From a virus: 21,611 nucleotides of DNA. The translations under genes and the position numbers were made by a program. Numbering within the stretch: the first letter of the stretch is position 1; the number at the start of each line of letters is the position of its first letter. A model generated the notes under the pieces. It had not been told where the DNA came from. It saw only the letters and a program-made list of their open reading frames with translations, and ran no database searches. Positions 1 through 7,228 of this stretch are shown piece after piece. The DNA lies in the IMG/VR virus record IMGVR_UViG_3300047094_000894, positions 1 to 21,611 of that record. One strand, 5' to 3'.

Positions 1-1366
1 TGCCGCTGGCCGTGGTCGTGCCGGTGGTCGTGGGCAGCGTGAAGGTGTTCGTCGTGCCGGTGTAGGTGTTGCTGCCCTCCAGCGTCGCCAGCGTGCCACT
101 CAGCGGCAGCGTAACCGTGCCCGTGCCAAGCGCGCCCGTGGCAGGCGCAAGCGTCGTGGTGCCCGAGGTGGCGTTGCGGAAGCCGATGTTGCCGACTGCG
201 GTGCCTGCGGTGCCGAGGAGGAGGCTGCTGGTCGAGCTTGCCGTGAGCGTGGTGAAGCTGCCTGCGAGTGTGCCGCCTGTAATGTCGGAGGTCAGCGCGA
301 GCGTGCCTGAAGCGTTCGGGAACGCGATGGCGCGGTCGGCGGTCGGTGCGTGCGAGATGGTCGTGGTGTATGTGCCGTTACTGAGATTGAACGTGCTGCG
401 CGTTTGGATGTAGGAACTCGCGTCGGTGGTGGAGATGGGTGAGTCCACGCCGCTGGTGAAGATGGGTGAGTCCACGCCGCTGGTGGAGATGGCTGAGTGA
501 TTGCCGGTGGTGGAGATAGGTGCGTCCTCGCCGCCGGTGGAGATTTGTGCGAAATTGCCGCTGGTGGAGATGGATGCTGCAACGCCGCTGGTGCTCACCG
601 AGTTGCTAAACGTCCCCGTCGTCCCCGCAACCGTGGAGGGCGTGGTCGCGCCCACGGTGCCGTTGAATGCGCCGCCTGTGAACGTCCCGCCCGTCACCGT
701 CTTGCCGGTGAAGGTCAGCGACGAGGGCAGCGAGAGCGTCGGCGTCGTCGTGCCCGTCACGGTGATTTCGTTTGCCGTCCCGGTGATGGAGGTTACTCCG
801 CCGGTGTTGGGCAGATTTGTTAGCTGCGAGCCGTCCACTGCTGGGAGCCGTGCCGAGGCATCCAGCCGAACGAAGCCGAGCGCGGTATTGATCGCGACTT
901 GCAGCGCGGCTGCTACGCCAGTGCCGAGGATGGAAGGCGTGGGCACCGCTGTATCGGGGTCAATCACGCTCCGGTGAATGACAATCGGCGCGGAGAAAAT
1001 CGTGTTCGTGTATCCGCCGCGCGTGCGGACGACGCCGACTTGCAGGGAAAGCCGATTCGCCACCGTCGCAGCGAATAGCGCAACCATGCCCACGGTGTTG
1101 ATCGCCATCGTGCCCGTAGCTGGCGATGCGCTGGCAAGTGCGATGTAGCACACGGGCGCATTCACGCCGTCGCCGATGCCGATGTGCAACACGTCGCCAG
1201 CAACAAACGAATCGGTAATGACTCCCGCCGTGCGCGTGAATGTCTGCACTGACACCGCCTGCCCCTCGTCTGCCACGGAAATATCTGGCACACTGCCGAT
1301 GCCGCCCGTTGCGCTCGCAAAAAGGCCAGCCAGCGGCTTCGTTTCGTTGATGAGAAGTGTCAGCAT
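1..1366 (-). CDS. Phage tail fiber / receptor-binding-like protein, 3' end outside window
   Basis: An uninterrupted reading frame of 455 codons starts at the ATG at 1366 and leaves the left edge without a stop. Residues 1-140 form a mixed globular part. Residues about 165-190 carry the VDGSQLTNLP motif that is frequent in phage fibers and adhesins. A Gly/Thr/Ser-rich stretch (190-255) leads into nonapeptide repeats (about 257-322), then a region containing IQTRSTFNLSNG and ADRAIAFPNASGTLA, which resembles segments I recall from other phage fibers. The composition is low in Cys and Lys and rich in Thr, Gly, Ser and Ala, as expected for a trimeric beta-structured fiber. Being the last gene seen after the tail cluster fits a host-recognition role. 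The upstream gene ends 34 bases before this start, and no strong Shine-Dalgarno is visible. The function is inferred from composition, motifs and position. Confidence 0.75.
   Translation of the reverse strand, partial: MLTLLINETKPLAGLFASATGGIGSVPDISVADEGQAVSVQTFTRTAGVITDSFVAGDVLHIGIGDGVNAPVCYIALASASPATGTMAINTVGMVALFAATVANRLSLQVGVVRTRGGYTNTIFSAPIVIHRSVIDPDTAVPTPSILGTGVAAALQVAINTALGFVRLDASARLPAVDGSQLTNLPNTGGVTSITGTANEITVTGTTTPTLSLPSSLTFTGKTVTGGTFTGGAFNGTVGATTPSTVAGTTGTFSNSVSTSGVAASISTSGNFAQISTGGEDAPISTTGNHSAISTSGVDSPIFTSGVDSPISTTDASSYIQTRSTFNLSNGTYTTTISHAPTADRAIAFPNASGTLALTSDITGGTLAGSFTTLTASSTSSLLLGTAGTAVGNIGFRNATSGTTTLAPATGALGTGTVTLPLSGTLATLEGSNTYTGTTNTFTLPTTTGTTTASG
400..598 (-). repeat. 27-bp / nonapeptide tandem repeats inside the fiber gene
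   Basis: About six to seven degenerate 27-base units encode nine-residue repeats of the form xxxxISTSG, for example NFAQISTGG, EDAPISTTG, NHSAISTSG, VDSPIFTSG and VDSPISTTD. The ISTxG core is kept while the four variable positions change. This suits a beta-solenoid or shaft segment of a fiber that can change length by unit gain or loss. The repeats stay in frame. Confidence 0.8.
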
Positions 1367-1400
1367 TGCGGTGGTCTTTTAGTGTTTGCGGGTGCGGTTG

Positions 1401-1682
1401 TCAAATTGGTTTTCGTTCGGGCCATTTTCCTTCGGGGCAGTCCTCAGTAATCAGCGCGGCCTTTGCTTGCAAAAAGCATCCGCAGACGGCGCACCGCGCG
1501 CCTAGCGCGCCATCCGGCATAAGGAAGTGCGGGCATTCTGTGCAAGATGCCATCCGCCCCTTGCGAACATCCAGCGAAGCAATCAGCTTTCCTGTCGTGA
1601 TGACGCCAATCACCGCCTTCGTCACGGCAACCGCAACTCGCCCCGACGCTGTCACCGCGTTCTTTAAGCATCCGCAACTCAT
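1401..1682 (-). CDS. Small zinc-ribbon protein (DUF6171-like)
   Basis: This 93-residue protein has two Cys pairs in its C-terminal half: C47-x2-C50, then C64-x2-C67-x-C69, followed by C82 in the motif CPEGKW. The CGCFLxAK...CPxGKW signature matches small phage zinc-ribbon proteins (DUF6171-like, from memory) whose exact role is unknown. The N-terminus (residues 1-40) is hydrophobic/neutral with Cys3 and Cys5. I chose the ATG at 1682 because it makes a 4-base ATGA overlap with the preceding gene, a junction type used repeatedly in this window. An in-frame ATG at 1688 and a TTG at 1697 are alternatives. It sits between tail-tip-region genes and the fiber, so it could be a virion accessory or an assembly factor. 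Confidence 0.72.
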   Translation of the reverse strand: MSCGCLKNAVTASGRVAVAVTKAVIGVITTGKLIASLDVRKGRMASCTECPHFLMPDGALGARCAVCGCFLQAKAALITEDCPEGKWPERKPI

Positions 1683-2227
1683 GGGCATGAAGCGCAAGTT
1701 ATTTCAATGAGCGTGCCGCCGTTGTATAAATTTTGTTCTCCGCTGCTGCTTAAATGGTAAATTGTGGACGACACGTAATCATCGCCGGGCGCAATATCTT
1801 CGCCGTTGACGCAAATGGAGTATCCGCCCGTATTTGTCACTCGAATCTCTGTTGTCTCAGTGCCCGCGTATGTTCCGCAAGTACTGTAACGGTTATACCA
1901 AAAATGAAACTGGCGGACGGTAGGAGTGTCGAATGTATAATTGCCGGTGATTATTTCTGGCGGATATGGGCTGCTGGCGCAAACCGGGTGTGCGTCTTCG
2001 TTAAGCGTAAGTGTGCCGCCGACTCCGACTTGAGAAAAGTTGCCGTAATATACCGCACTCAGCGCGTCCTCGCGGCCATACAAGTCGAGGTCGGTTCCAT
2101 CCGTCCAATCCAGCGTGGCGGTGATTGTGAACGTGCATGTCTGACCGCAATCCACAAGCAGCGTGGATGCCGCGCAGTTTGTTAGCAGCGTGGATGCCGC
2201 GCAGTTTGTTAACAGTTTCGCAGCCAT
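1679..2227 (-). CDS. DUF2135-like beta-sandwich protein with N-terminal repeat
   Basis: This is a 182-residue protein with nine Cys (9, 18, 27, 31, 83, 117, 139, 178, 181). Residues 1-28 contain a duplicated nine-residue unit, LTNCAASTL, followed by a diverged third copy (LVDCG). Residues 32-135 resemble DUF2135-type extracellular beta-sandwich domains: a TATLDWTDGTDLDLYG strand, then YYGNF, GGTLTLNEDAH, PPEIITGNY and an FHFWYNRY strand. DUF2135 domains are generally surface or secreted modules. The residual C-terminus (136-182) is another Ser/Gly-rich beta segment ending in CASCP. The gene starts 3 bases after the stop of the previous gene. It is probably a virion tail-tip or decoration protein. 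The domain assignment comes from pattern recall, not a search. Confidence 0.65.
   Translation of the reverse strand: MAAKLLTNCAASTLLTNCAASTLLVDCGQTCTFTITATLDWTDGTDLDLYGREDALSAVYYGNFSQVGVGGTLTLNEDAHPVCASSPYPPEIITGNYTFDTPTVRQFHFWYNRYSTCGTYAGTETTEIRVTNTGGYSICVNGEDIAPGDDYVSSTIYHLSSSGEQNLYNGGTLIEITCASCP
2157..2210 (-). repeat. Perfect 27-bp tandem duplication
   Basis: Positions 2157-2183 and 2184-2210 are identical 27-base units in direct tandem, in frame within the N-terminus of the 182-residue protein. They duplicate nine residues including one Cys. A diverged third unit lies just 3' in the coding direction. The lack of any substitution between copies suggests a recent duplication or replication slippage. 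Confidence 0.95.
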
Positions 2228-2230
2228 TGC

Positions 2231-3217
2231 TTAGGGGCATGTATCTGGCACGCTGGCGGTCGTGGTGATCAAATCCACCCATTCGGGAGAGCTTGCTTCA
2301 TCATCCATTACCCATACCTTCTTGTATTGTCCCTGCAACTCCCCGCCATAAAGCCGTAACCCCACAAGCACGTCAATCTGCACATGCTCAAGAGCAAGCT
2401 CTTCCGGGCCTGTGTAGGTGACTTGTCCGATGGAGTTGATTGTTGCCGGGCGAACGAACGCCTTGGAGTTTCCATCGTCATTCACGAACCGGACAAATCC
2501 CGTTTTGTTGAGCGTCACCGAGTCGTAAGTTGGAGCTAAATCAGTATCATCGGTGTCTTTTCCTTTGCCGGTTACGGTTAGGTCATAGTAATCCGTTTGG
2601 GCTGTGGTTTGATCGCCCGGCGACGGCGGCATGAGATAAGGATTCGATGCCGTGCCGGGGAGGTCGTCAATCGGCCCCCATCGGGTCTGACTGACAATCG
2701 GAACGTTCGAGGCTGGCAAGGTAATAGTGGCGAGTTGGTAGTGGCGCGTTCCGACTGCCGGGTCGTTCGCGGGCACCGTCGCAGCAGCTTCGATTGTGCG
2801 GGTCGTGATTGACCCTGCGATGTTGCCAGTGTTATCCACCGTCCTATCCCATGTCACCCTTGCGTAAATCTTGTCACCGCTTTGAAGCGGCGAGCCATCG
2901 GATCGCGCCGTTATCTCAAACACCGGGTCGTCATTCACTGAAAAGCCGGTTGGCAGTCGACCGAATAGCGTGCCGTTGAACACGCGCAGCTTTTTGCTGC
3001 CAGCCGCTTCGATGTGAAACTGCCGATGCTCGCGCTTTGGCTCTGGCGGTAGCAGCTTTTTCTTGATGGAAAAGCGCACGCCGTCAACGCCTTCAGTCAC
3101 GTCGAAATCCTGCTGGTTCGGGATTGGCTGGCGCGAATAGGCCCACGCCTTGAACCGCTCGATACTGCGGTTAATCCACCCGTTCTTTGCTGGCTCTGGC
3201 TTGCTTGGGAATGCCAT
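2231..3217 (-). CDS. Hypothetical virion/tail-tip protein (328 aa)
   Basis: I do not recognise this family. The 328-residue product has a basic, Pro-containing N-terminus (1-70, with WINRSIERFKAW and a KKKLLPPEPKREHR patch), then a long polar, Thr/Asp/Gly-rich beta-type region, ending in SVPDTCP. There is no signal peptide or membrane helix. It starts in a TAATG overlap with the previous gene and has one of the clearest Shine-Dalgarno sequences in the window (AAAGGAG, 4 bases before the ATG). That suggests efficient translation, as for a structural protein. It lies two genes after the tape measure, so a role in the tail tip or adsorption apparatus is likely by position only. Confidence 0.7.
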   Translation of the reverse strand: MAFPSKPEPAKNGWINRSIERFKAWAYSRQPIPNQQDFDVTEGVDGVRFSIKKKLLPPEPKREHRQFHIEAAGSKKLRVFNGTLFGRLPTGFSVNDDPVFEITARSDGSPLQSGDKIYARVTWDRTVDNTGNIAGSITTRTIEAAATVPANDPAVGTRHYQLATITLPASNVPIVSQTRWGPIDDLPGTASNPYLMPPSPGDQTTAQTDYYDLTVTGKGKDTDDTDLAPTYDSVTLNKTGFVRFVNDDGNSKAFVRPATINSIGQVTYTGPEELALEHVQIDVLVGLRLYGGELQGQYKKVWVMDDEASSPEWVDLITTTASVPDTCP

Positions 3218-3930
3218 TAGGCTCCTTTCAAAATGTATTCATTCACGCTCTGGCACGTCCAAAGCTTGCCGGGCACGATTTCCGAGACGGGAAAAGATGT
3301 GGTCTGCGATACAGCCGAGAATGTGTTGAACACGGCGGTTGCGTCGCCTGTGGAAATTGTGTCAGTGGGTTCCCCTGCGTCATCCACCATTCCCGAAAAG
3401 GTCATTTGCCGGATCGCCGCGCTGCCCATGTTCAGCACGGGAATGTTGCGCACGGCGGAATAAGTCGGTGTCGAGCCGGGGTTTGCAAGCGCCGCCCATT
3501 TGTATGTTGTGCGCGAGCTTACGTAGGTGACTGAGCAGGTGATTGTTTTCTGGTAGTTCACCGAAGTTGCATCGGTGATTTGCTTGGTCGTCTGCGCGGT
3601 TTGCAGCGATGTGTCGTCCTCGGCTAGCACGCCCCGCGCAGCCCCGCCGCGCAGTCCCTTGTAGTTCAACGTGACGGTTGGCAGCACGGGGTTGTCATCG
3701 CTCGTCCAAGTATCCAGAAACATGCTGGCATCGTTCAGATTCGCGCCGGCCTCGTCCGTGCATGACAGCGTTGCGTATGCGCCGAGCGAATCCATGAACG
3801 CCTTCGCGCGATACTGCGCGCCCTGATAGGTGACGGCGCATGTGTCAAGCTCGCCAGTGAAGTTGCGGCTCCACTGCGGCGGTTTGACTTGGATGAAGGT
3901 CGAATCTTCGATGTAATGAAGTGCGCTCAT
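3217..3930 (-). CDS. Hypothetical tail-tip/distal tail protein (237 aa)
   Basis: This 237-residue protein immediately follows the tape measure, with a 4-base ATGA overlap (3927-3930). It is Thr/Ser/Ala-rich, with alternating hydrophobic residues typical of a beta-sheet protein, and has no membrane segment. In siphoviruses the gene after the tape measure usually encodes the distal tail or tail-tip adaptor, which is the best positional guess. I see no diagnostic motif of lambda gpM/gpL or of Dit proteins. Features such as HYIEDSTFIQVKPPQWSRNF at the N-terminus and a closing KLWTCQSVNEYILKG could serve as search handles. Function is inferred from position only. Confidence 0.72.
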   Translation of the reverse strand: MSALHYIEDSTFIQVKPPQWSRNFTGELDTCAVTYQGAQYRAKAFMDSLGAYATLSCTDEAGANLNDASMFLDTWTSDDNPVLPTVTLNYKGLRGGAARGVLAEDDTSLQTAQTTKQITDATSVNYQKTITCSVTYVSSRTTYKWAALANPGSTPTYSAVRNIPVLNMGSAAIRQMTFSGMVDDAGEPTDTISTGDATAVFNTFSAVSQTTSFPVSEIVPGKLWTCQSVNEYILKGA

Positions 3931-5933
3931 TCTGCGATTGCTTTGGCTACTTTTTTGTTTGCGTCGCGTGCGTCCTTTGCCACGTTGAGAAGTTCATCCA
4001 ACGTCTCTTTTTCGGTCAGTCCTTTGAGGCGCTTTCGCTCTTGGTCTTTCTCGAACGCCTTGCGTCGCGCTGCGTCTCCGCGCCTAACCTCGCCCTCCCT
4101 GCGCACTGGCACGCCGTCAATCTCTTTGAGTCCATTCGCCTGCGCCATGTTGCGAAACGCCTCAAACTCGCGACGGCCAAGCGGCCCCTTATAGACAGCG
4201 TTGCGCTCGCGGTCAATGCGTGCGCGAGTTTCGCCTTCCCTCCTGATTCTGGTGCGCGTCGGGTCATTGAACCACTGATTGAATCCTGCCTGCGCTTTCT
4301 GGAAAATCCTAGTGAAAGGCAAATTCCCACCGCCGCCTCCAATCGCGGCCATCCTCGCATCGGCCATTTTCACGGCAGGCTCGATTTTCTTGCGCATAGC
4401 TTGGGCTTCTGCGAGCGCCGCTGCTGCTCCAAAGTGATCCGCGCCAACCTTGGCGGCTTCTAGCGCCTTGGCTGCGCCATTAGCGTTCTTAGCGAGGGAC
4501 GCCATGCCCTCCGCAACCATATCTTTGCCTTTGTTTGGTGTTGGCACAACAAAGTCTTTGGGAATCACTGGCCCAATAAATTCGCGCCTTGCTCGCTTTG
4601 ATTCTTCGTTGGCGATGGCTCTTTCAGTCCGCGCGCGCGGACTGTCATCCATGTTGAAATCAGGCGGTTCACCGGGGACTACCCCGCCTCGCGTGACGAT
4701 AGCTTTCGTTCCCTTGCTGTATTTTTCCTTTTCCTTCGGCGCAGTTCCCGACTTTATGAGTGTCCATACCTCAGGAATGCCGCTGTTTTCCCACCAGTTA
4801 CTAATCCATGCCGTGAAAGCTTTTGCGGCGTCTAGCAGGAACGTGCCGAACTGGGTTGCGTATCCAATGATGATTTTACCCCACGCAATCGTCTTGCTGA
4901 TAGCGTCCTCAATCGCCACCGCCATACCGGGGAATGCCTGCTCGATGGCATCGTGCAGCCAGTTTGCCAATTCAATCGCCTTCACTTTTGCCATCGCCCA
5001 GAAAAAACCCATCGTTCCCATCGGATCTTCCCAGATCGCGAAGCCCCATTTGATCGCTTGCTTTAGCTTCTCGGCAACCTTCTCGCCAAACGGCGCGAGG
5101 TCAACCTTATCAAACTGCGCAGTGATTTTGTCGGCGATTCCTGCCAATCCCGCGCCCGCGCCAATGAAGAATCCGCGAATCTTCGCGCCCACCCTTCCGA
5201 GCCGGTCGCTGATTCGGTCGAATGCCGCTGCGTTCTTTTCGAGAATGCCAGCCTGTTTTCCGAGGCTGTCGCGCGCGGTCTGCATCGCCTCGCCATCTGC
5301 GAAAAATGACAGCATGTTCACACCGGCTTTGCCGAAAATATCCACTGACGCCTTCGTGCGAGCGGCTGTGCTGCCGAGCTTGCTGATTGCTGTGGCGATG
5401 GCCTCGAACTGATCCGCCGGTTCTTTGTTCAGTAATTCCTGAACGCTCAGTCCGATTTGCTCGAATGGCTTCGCGTTGCCGTTTTTTCCAGCCGCCGCAA
5501 CGAGCGCGGTATTCATTTTCTTCACCGCTGGCACCAGCCCCTCAAACTCAACGCCGCAATCTTTGAGCGCCTGAGTAAGAACGAGTAGCTTGCCAATCGG
5601 CATCCCGGTTCGGTCTGCCATGTCCTGCATTTCCCCGCCGAAATTGTAGGCGTGGACAACGCCTGCCGCAAACACTCCGCCGACAACCGCTCCAGCCTTG
5701 GCGAGCGTGCCAAAGGCTTTCGCGGCCATGCCGGGCAGCTTGCCGATGCCGCTGCCGATTGCGCCGATGGCTTTCTCCGCGCCGAGAAACGCGCCCGTGG
5801 CAAGTAGCTTGACGGGGTTGCGCGCGAACTGCGCGGCGAGGGCTTTGCCTGTGGCCAGCGCACGCGATGCGCCGCGCACGAACTGGCTTTGATCCATCGT
5901 GAGAACTGCCTTTAGCTGTGCGGTCTTTGCCAT
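3927..5933 (-). CDS. Tail tape measure protein
   Basis: The 668-residue product starts MAKTAQLKAVL at 5933, one base after the stop of the preceding gene; AGGA lies 7 bases upstream. The reading frame is open further upstream to 6011, but that part would overlap the previous gene and reads as unstructured. The N-terminal 60 residues look like tape-measure starts (LTMDQSQFVRGASRALATGKAL). Gly/Ala-rich hydrophobic stretches follow (around residues 70-110, 250-280 and 315-400), then a highly charged C-terminus rich in Arg, Lys and Glu, with a GGGGG linker. The tape measure sets tail length, occupies the tube lumen and helps deliver DNA. Its place just after the frameshifted chaperone is diagnostic. 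At roughly 0.15 nm per residue the tail would be about 100 nm, an estimate only. Confidence 0.9.
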   Translation of the reverse strand: MAKTAQLKAVLTMDQSQFVRGASRALATGKALAAQFARNPVKLLATGAFLGAEKAIGAIGSGIGKLPGMAAKAFGTLAKAGAVVGGVFAAGVVHAYNFGGEMQDMADRTGMPIGKLLVLTQALKDCGVEFEGLVPAVKKMNTALVAAAGKNGNAKPFEQIGLSVQELLNKEPADQFEAIATAISKLGSTAARTKASVDIFGKAGVNMLSFFADGEAMQTARDSLGKQAGILEKNAAAFDRISDRLGRVGAKIRGFFIGAGAGLAGIADKITAQFDKVDLAPFGEKVAEKLKQAIKWGFAIWEDPMGTMGFFWAMAKVKAIELANWLHDAIEQAFPGMAVAIEDAISKTIAWGKIIIGYATQFGTFLLDAAKAFTAWISNWWENSGIPEVWTLIKSGTAPKEKEKYSKGTKAIVTRGGVVPGEPPDFNMDDSPRARTERAIANEESKRARREFIGPVIPKDFVVPTPNKGKDMVAEGMASLAKNANGAAKALEAAKVGADHFGAAAALAEAQAMRKKIEPAVKMADARMAAIGGGGGNLPFTRIFQKAQAGFNQWFNDPTRTRIRREGETRARIDRERNAVYKGPLGRREFEAFRNMAQANGLKEIDGVPVRREGEVRRGDAARRKAFEKDQERKRLKGLTEKETLDELLNVAKDARDANKKVAKAIAE

Positions 5934-5934
5934 G

Positions 5935-6516
5935 TCAGAATCCTGCTTTCTTTGCGTTGTCCTGCATTTTCTTCGCTGCGTAATCGAGCATGTCGGCGGC
6001 GACAAAATCAACCGCCTCCTGTAACGCTGGCATCATCTTTTCTTCCGCGCTCGCGGCTTTGGCTTCCGTGGGCTGATTCACGCTCGCGGTGATTGCCGTA
6101 AGAAGGCTGTTCACTGTTGCCTTGATCACTTCCGCGCTTGCTCCTGCCAGCCTTTTTCCGCGAAAGTTTCCGCCGAACTTTTCAATCGCCTCTGCCCATG
6201 CGTAACGCATGTATCCTTTCGAGCCGATGCGCCCCATTAGAGTTTTCGTCATTTCCTTCCTGAACTGCGGTGCAGCTACGCGCCCGATGCCTTTTTTGCG
6301 AAGCCGTATTGAAGTGAGCGCCGCTAGAAAGTGCTCGTCCGCGCCTCGCGTTAAGTCGCGCTCGATTTGGCCGGCGAGGGCGGGCTTAGTGAATGACGCG
6401 GCGCGATACGCGATGTTTTTCCCGGCGCGATTCAGCACTTCCGGCAAATCTTTCCCGGTCGCGGCCTCGTAATTGAGCAGCGCCCTTTCAAAGTCGCGAG
6501 TGTCGAGCGTGAGCAT
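5935..6516 (-). CDS. Tail completion / minor tail protein-like (gp10 or gpZ type)
   Basis: This 193-residue protein is helical and basic, starting MLTLDTRDFERALLNYEAAT at 6516. The frame is open upstream to 6819, but that extension is Arg-rich noise overlapping the tail chaperone genes. The true ATG follows the stop of the chaperone extension by 5 bases. The opening DFERALxxYExATGKDLPEVLNRAGKNIA resembles HK97 gp10 / lambda gpZ-like minor tail proteins, which have an amphipathic N-terminal helix and a conserved RxG segment. Such proteins usually lie upstream of the tube gene; here the gene sits between chaperone and tape measure. The family call is moderate; an unrelated tail assembly protein is possible. 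Confidence 0.65.
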   Translation of the reverse strand: MLTLDTRDFERALLNYEAATGKDLPEVLNRAGKNIAYRAASFTKPALAGQIERDLTRGADEHFLAALTSIRLRKKGIGRVAAPQFRKEMTKTLMGRIGSKGYMRYAWAEAIEKFGGNFRGKRLAGASAEVIKATVNSLLTAITASVNQPTEAKAASAEEKMMPALQEAVDFVAADMLDYAAKKMQDNAKKAGF

Positions 6517-6521
6517 GGCGG

Positions 6522-6752
6522 CTAGACTAGCACGTCCCCGCCGTCCTTGGCAAACACGGAAAGCACGTAAATTCGCGCTACCTTGTCGAAGGCGTGCATT
6601 TGGCGTTGCCGGTCGAAGTTCTGCCACCATATTGCATCGTATTGGAGCGCCTCGGCCAGTGGCATCCGGTGCCAGATTTCGTCCGGTGAAGCCCCGCAGA
6701 CCGCGTGAACATGCGCGATGAGATGCGCCCATTGCGACTGCGAGGCTAGACT
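6522..6752 (-). CDS. Tail assembly chaperone frameshift extension (lambda gpT-like half of GT)
   Basis: This reading frame of 76 codons has no start of its own and is reached by a -1 slip at the GGGAAAA heptamer (6758-6752) just before the chaperone stop. The first new codon is AGT at 6752-6750 and the stop is TAG at 6524-6522, 5 bases before the next gene. The fused product would be 235 residues (159 + 76). The extension is coding-like, with Trp/His/Arg-rich sequence (DEIWHRMPLAEALQYDAIWW), and resembles the C-terminal halves of frameshifted chaperones that bind the tape measure and recruit tube subunits. It fills what would otherwise be an unexplained 229-base gap (6517-6745) in a tightly packed operon. 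Confidence 0.85.
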   Translation of the reverse strand, partial: SLASQSQWAHLIAHVHAVCGASPDEIWHRMPLAEALQYDAIWWQNFDRQRQMHAFDKVARIYVLSVFAKDGGDVLV

Positions 6753-7228
6753 TTTCCCGGCTCGTCCTCTGCTTCGCCGCCGCCTGTTTTCTCAACCTCG
6801 ATGCGGAACTGCGCGGCATCCACGCCGGTCACGATTCCGAAGAACACTTGAAACGCCTCACCAAACTTCGGCCCGCTCGAATCGGTGATGCCGCATTTGT
6901 CTGCCCATTCCAGCGCGGCGTCGCGCGCCTCGTCCGGCTTGGACAGCGCCCGCGCCGGCGTCCACACGCCCCGCGCAAGCGCCGTGCTTGCGTCTGGCAG
7001 TGTGCATAGCCAAAGCAGGATTGCGGTATCGCGGATCGCGCCGGGATACATGTTGGTCGCCTGCAACTGCGCAATCGCGGCCTCGCCGATGAACGGCCAT
7101 TGCATCCCCATCGTCTGCGCTGCCACCTTGCGACTGGCGCTGTATGGCGCGAGCGGGGTGCCGAATAGCTCGAAGCCTCGCTTGGCGTTGATGAAGGATG
7201 ATTCTTCCGGTGTGATTTCTTCGCTCAT
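6746..7228 (-). CDS. Tail assembly chaperone, short form (lambda gpG-like)
   Basis: The zero-frame product is 160 residues. It has a polar start, a helical middle (GAIRDTAILLWLCTLPDAS, about residues 63-81) and an acidic C-terminus (about 144-157, EKTGGGEAEDEPGK) that ends directly on the slippery site. In siphoviruses the short (G) and frameshifted (GT) chaperones coat the tape measure and keep it soluble during tail assembly but are not part of the finished virion. The start at 7228 overlaps the preceding stop by ATGA. A long, spaced AGGAG lies 13 bases upstream. The position two genes before the tape measure and the heptamer support the call more than sequence similarity does. Confidence 0.85.
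   Translation of the reverse strand: MSEEITPEESSFINAKRGFELFGTPLAPYSASRKVAAQTMGMQWPFIGEAAIAQLQATNMYPGAIRDTAILLWLCTLPDASTALARGVWTPARALSKPDEARDAALEWADKCGITDSSGPKFGEAFQVFFGIVTGVDAAQFRIEVEKTGGGEAEDEPGKV
6752..6758 (-). promoter_or_regulatory. Programmed -1 ribosomal frameshift site (GGGAAAA)
   Basis: The heptamer is read in zero frame as G GGA AAA, followed by GTC and the TAG stop. It matches the X XXY YYZ rule exactly and differs from the lambda G/T site (GGGAAAG) only in the last base. The alternate frame stays open for 76 codons and stops just before the next gene. No obvious strong downstream pseudoknot is visible, as is also true for lambda. Confidence 0.88.

Noticed and set aside
400-598. 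CRISPR-like regular repeats
   Set aside because: The 27-base units are contiguous, degenerate and in frame with a fiber protein; there are no spacers.
4450-5412. 320-codon plus-strand ORF
   Set aside because: Antisense to the tape measure; Ser/Ala/Pro-rich noise without a start context.
6517-6819. N-terminal extension of the 193-residue tail protein to 6819
   Set aside because: Arg-rich and overlapping the chaperone. The -1 chaperone frame explains this stretch better.
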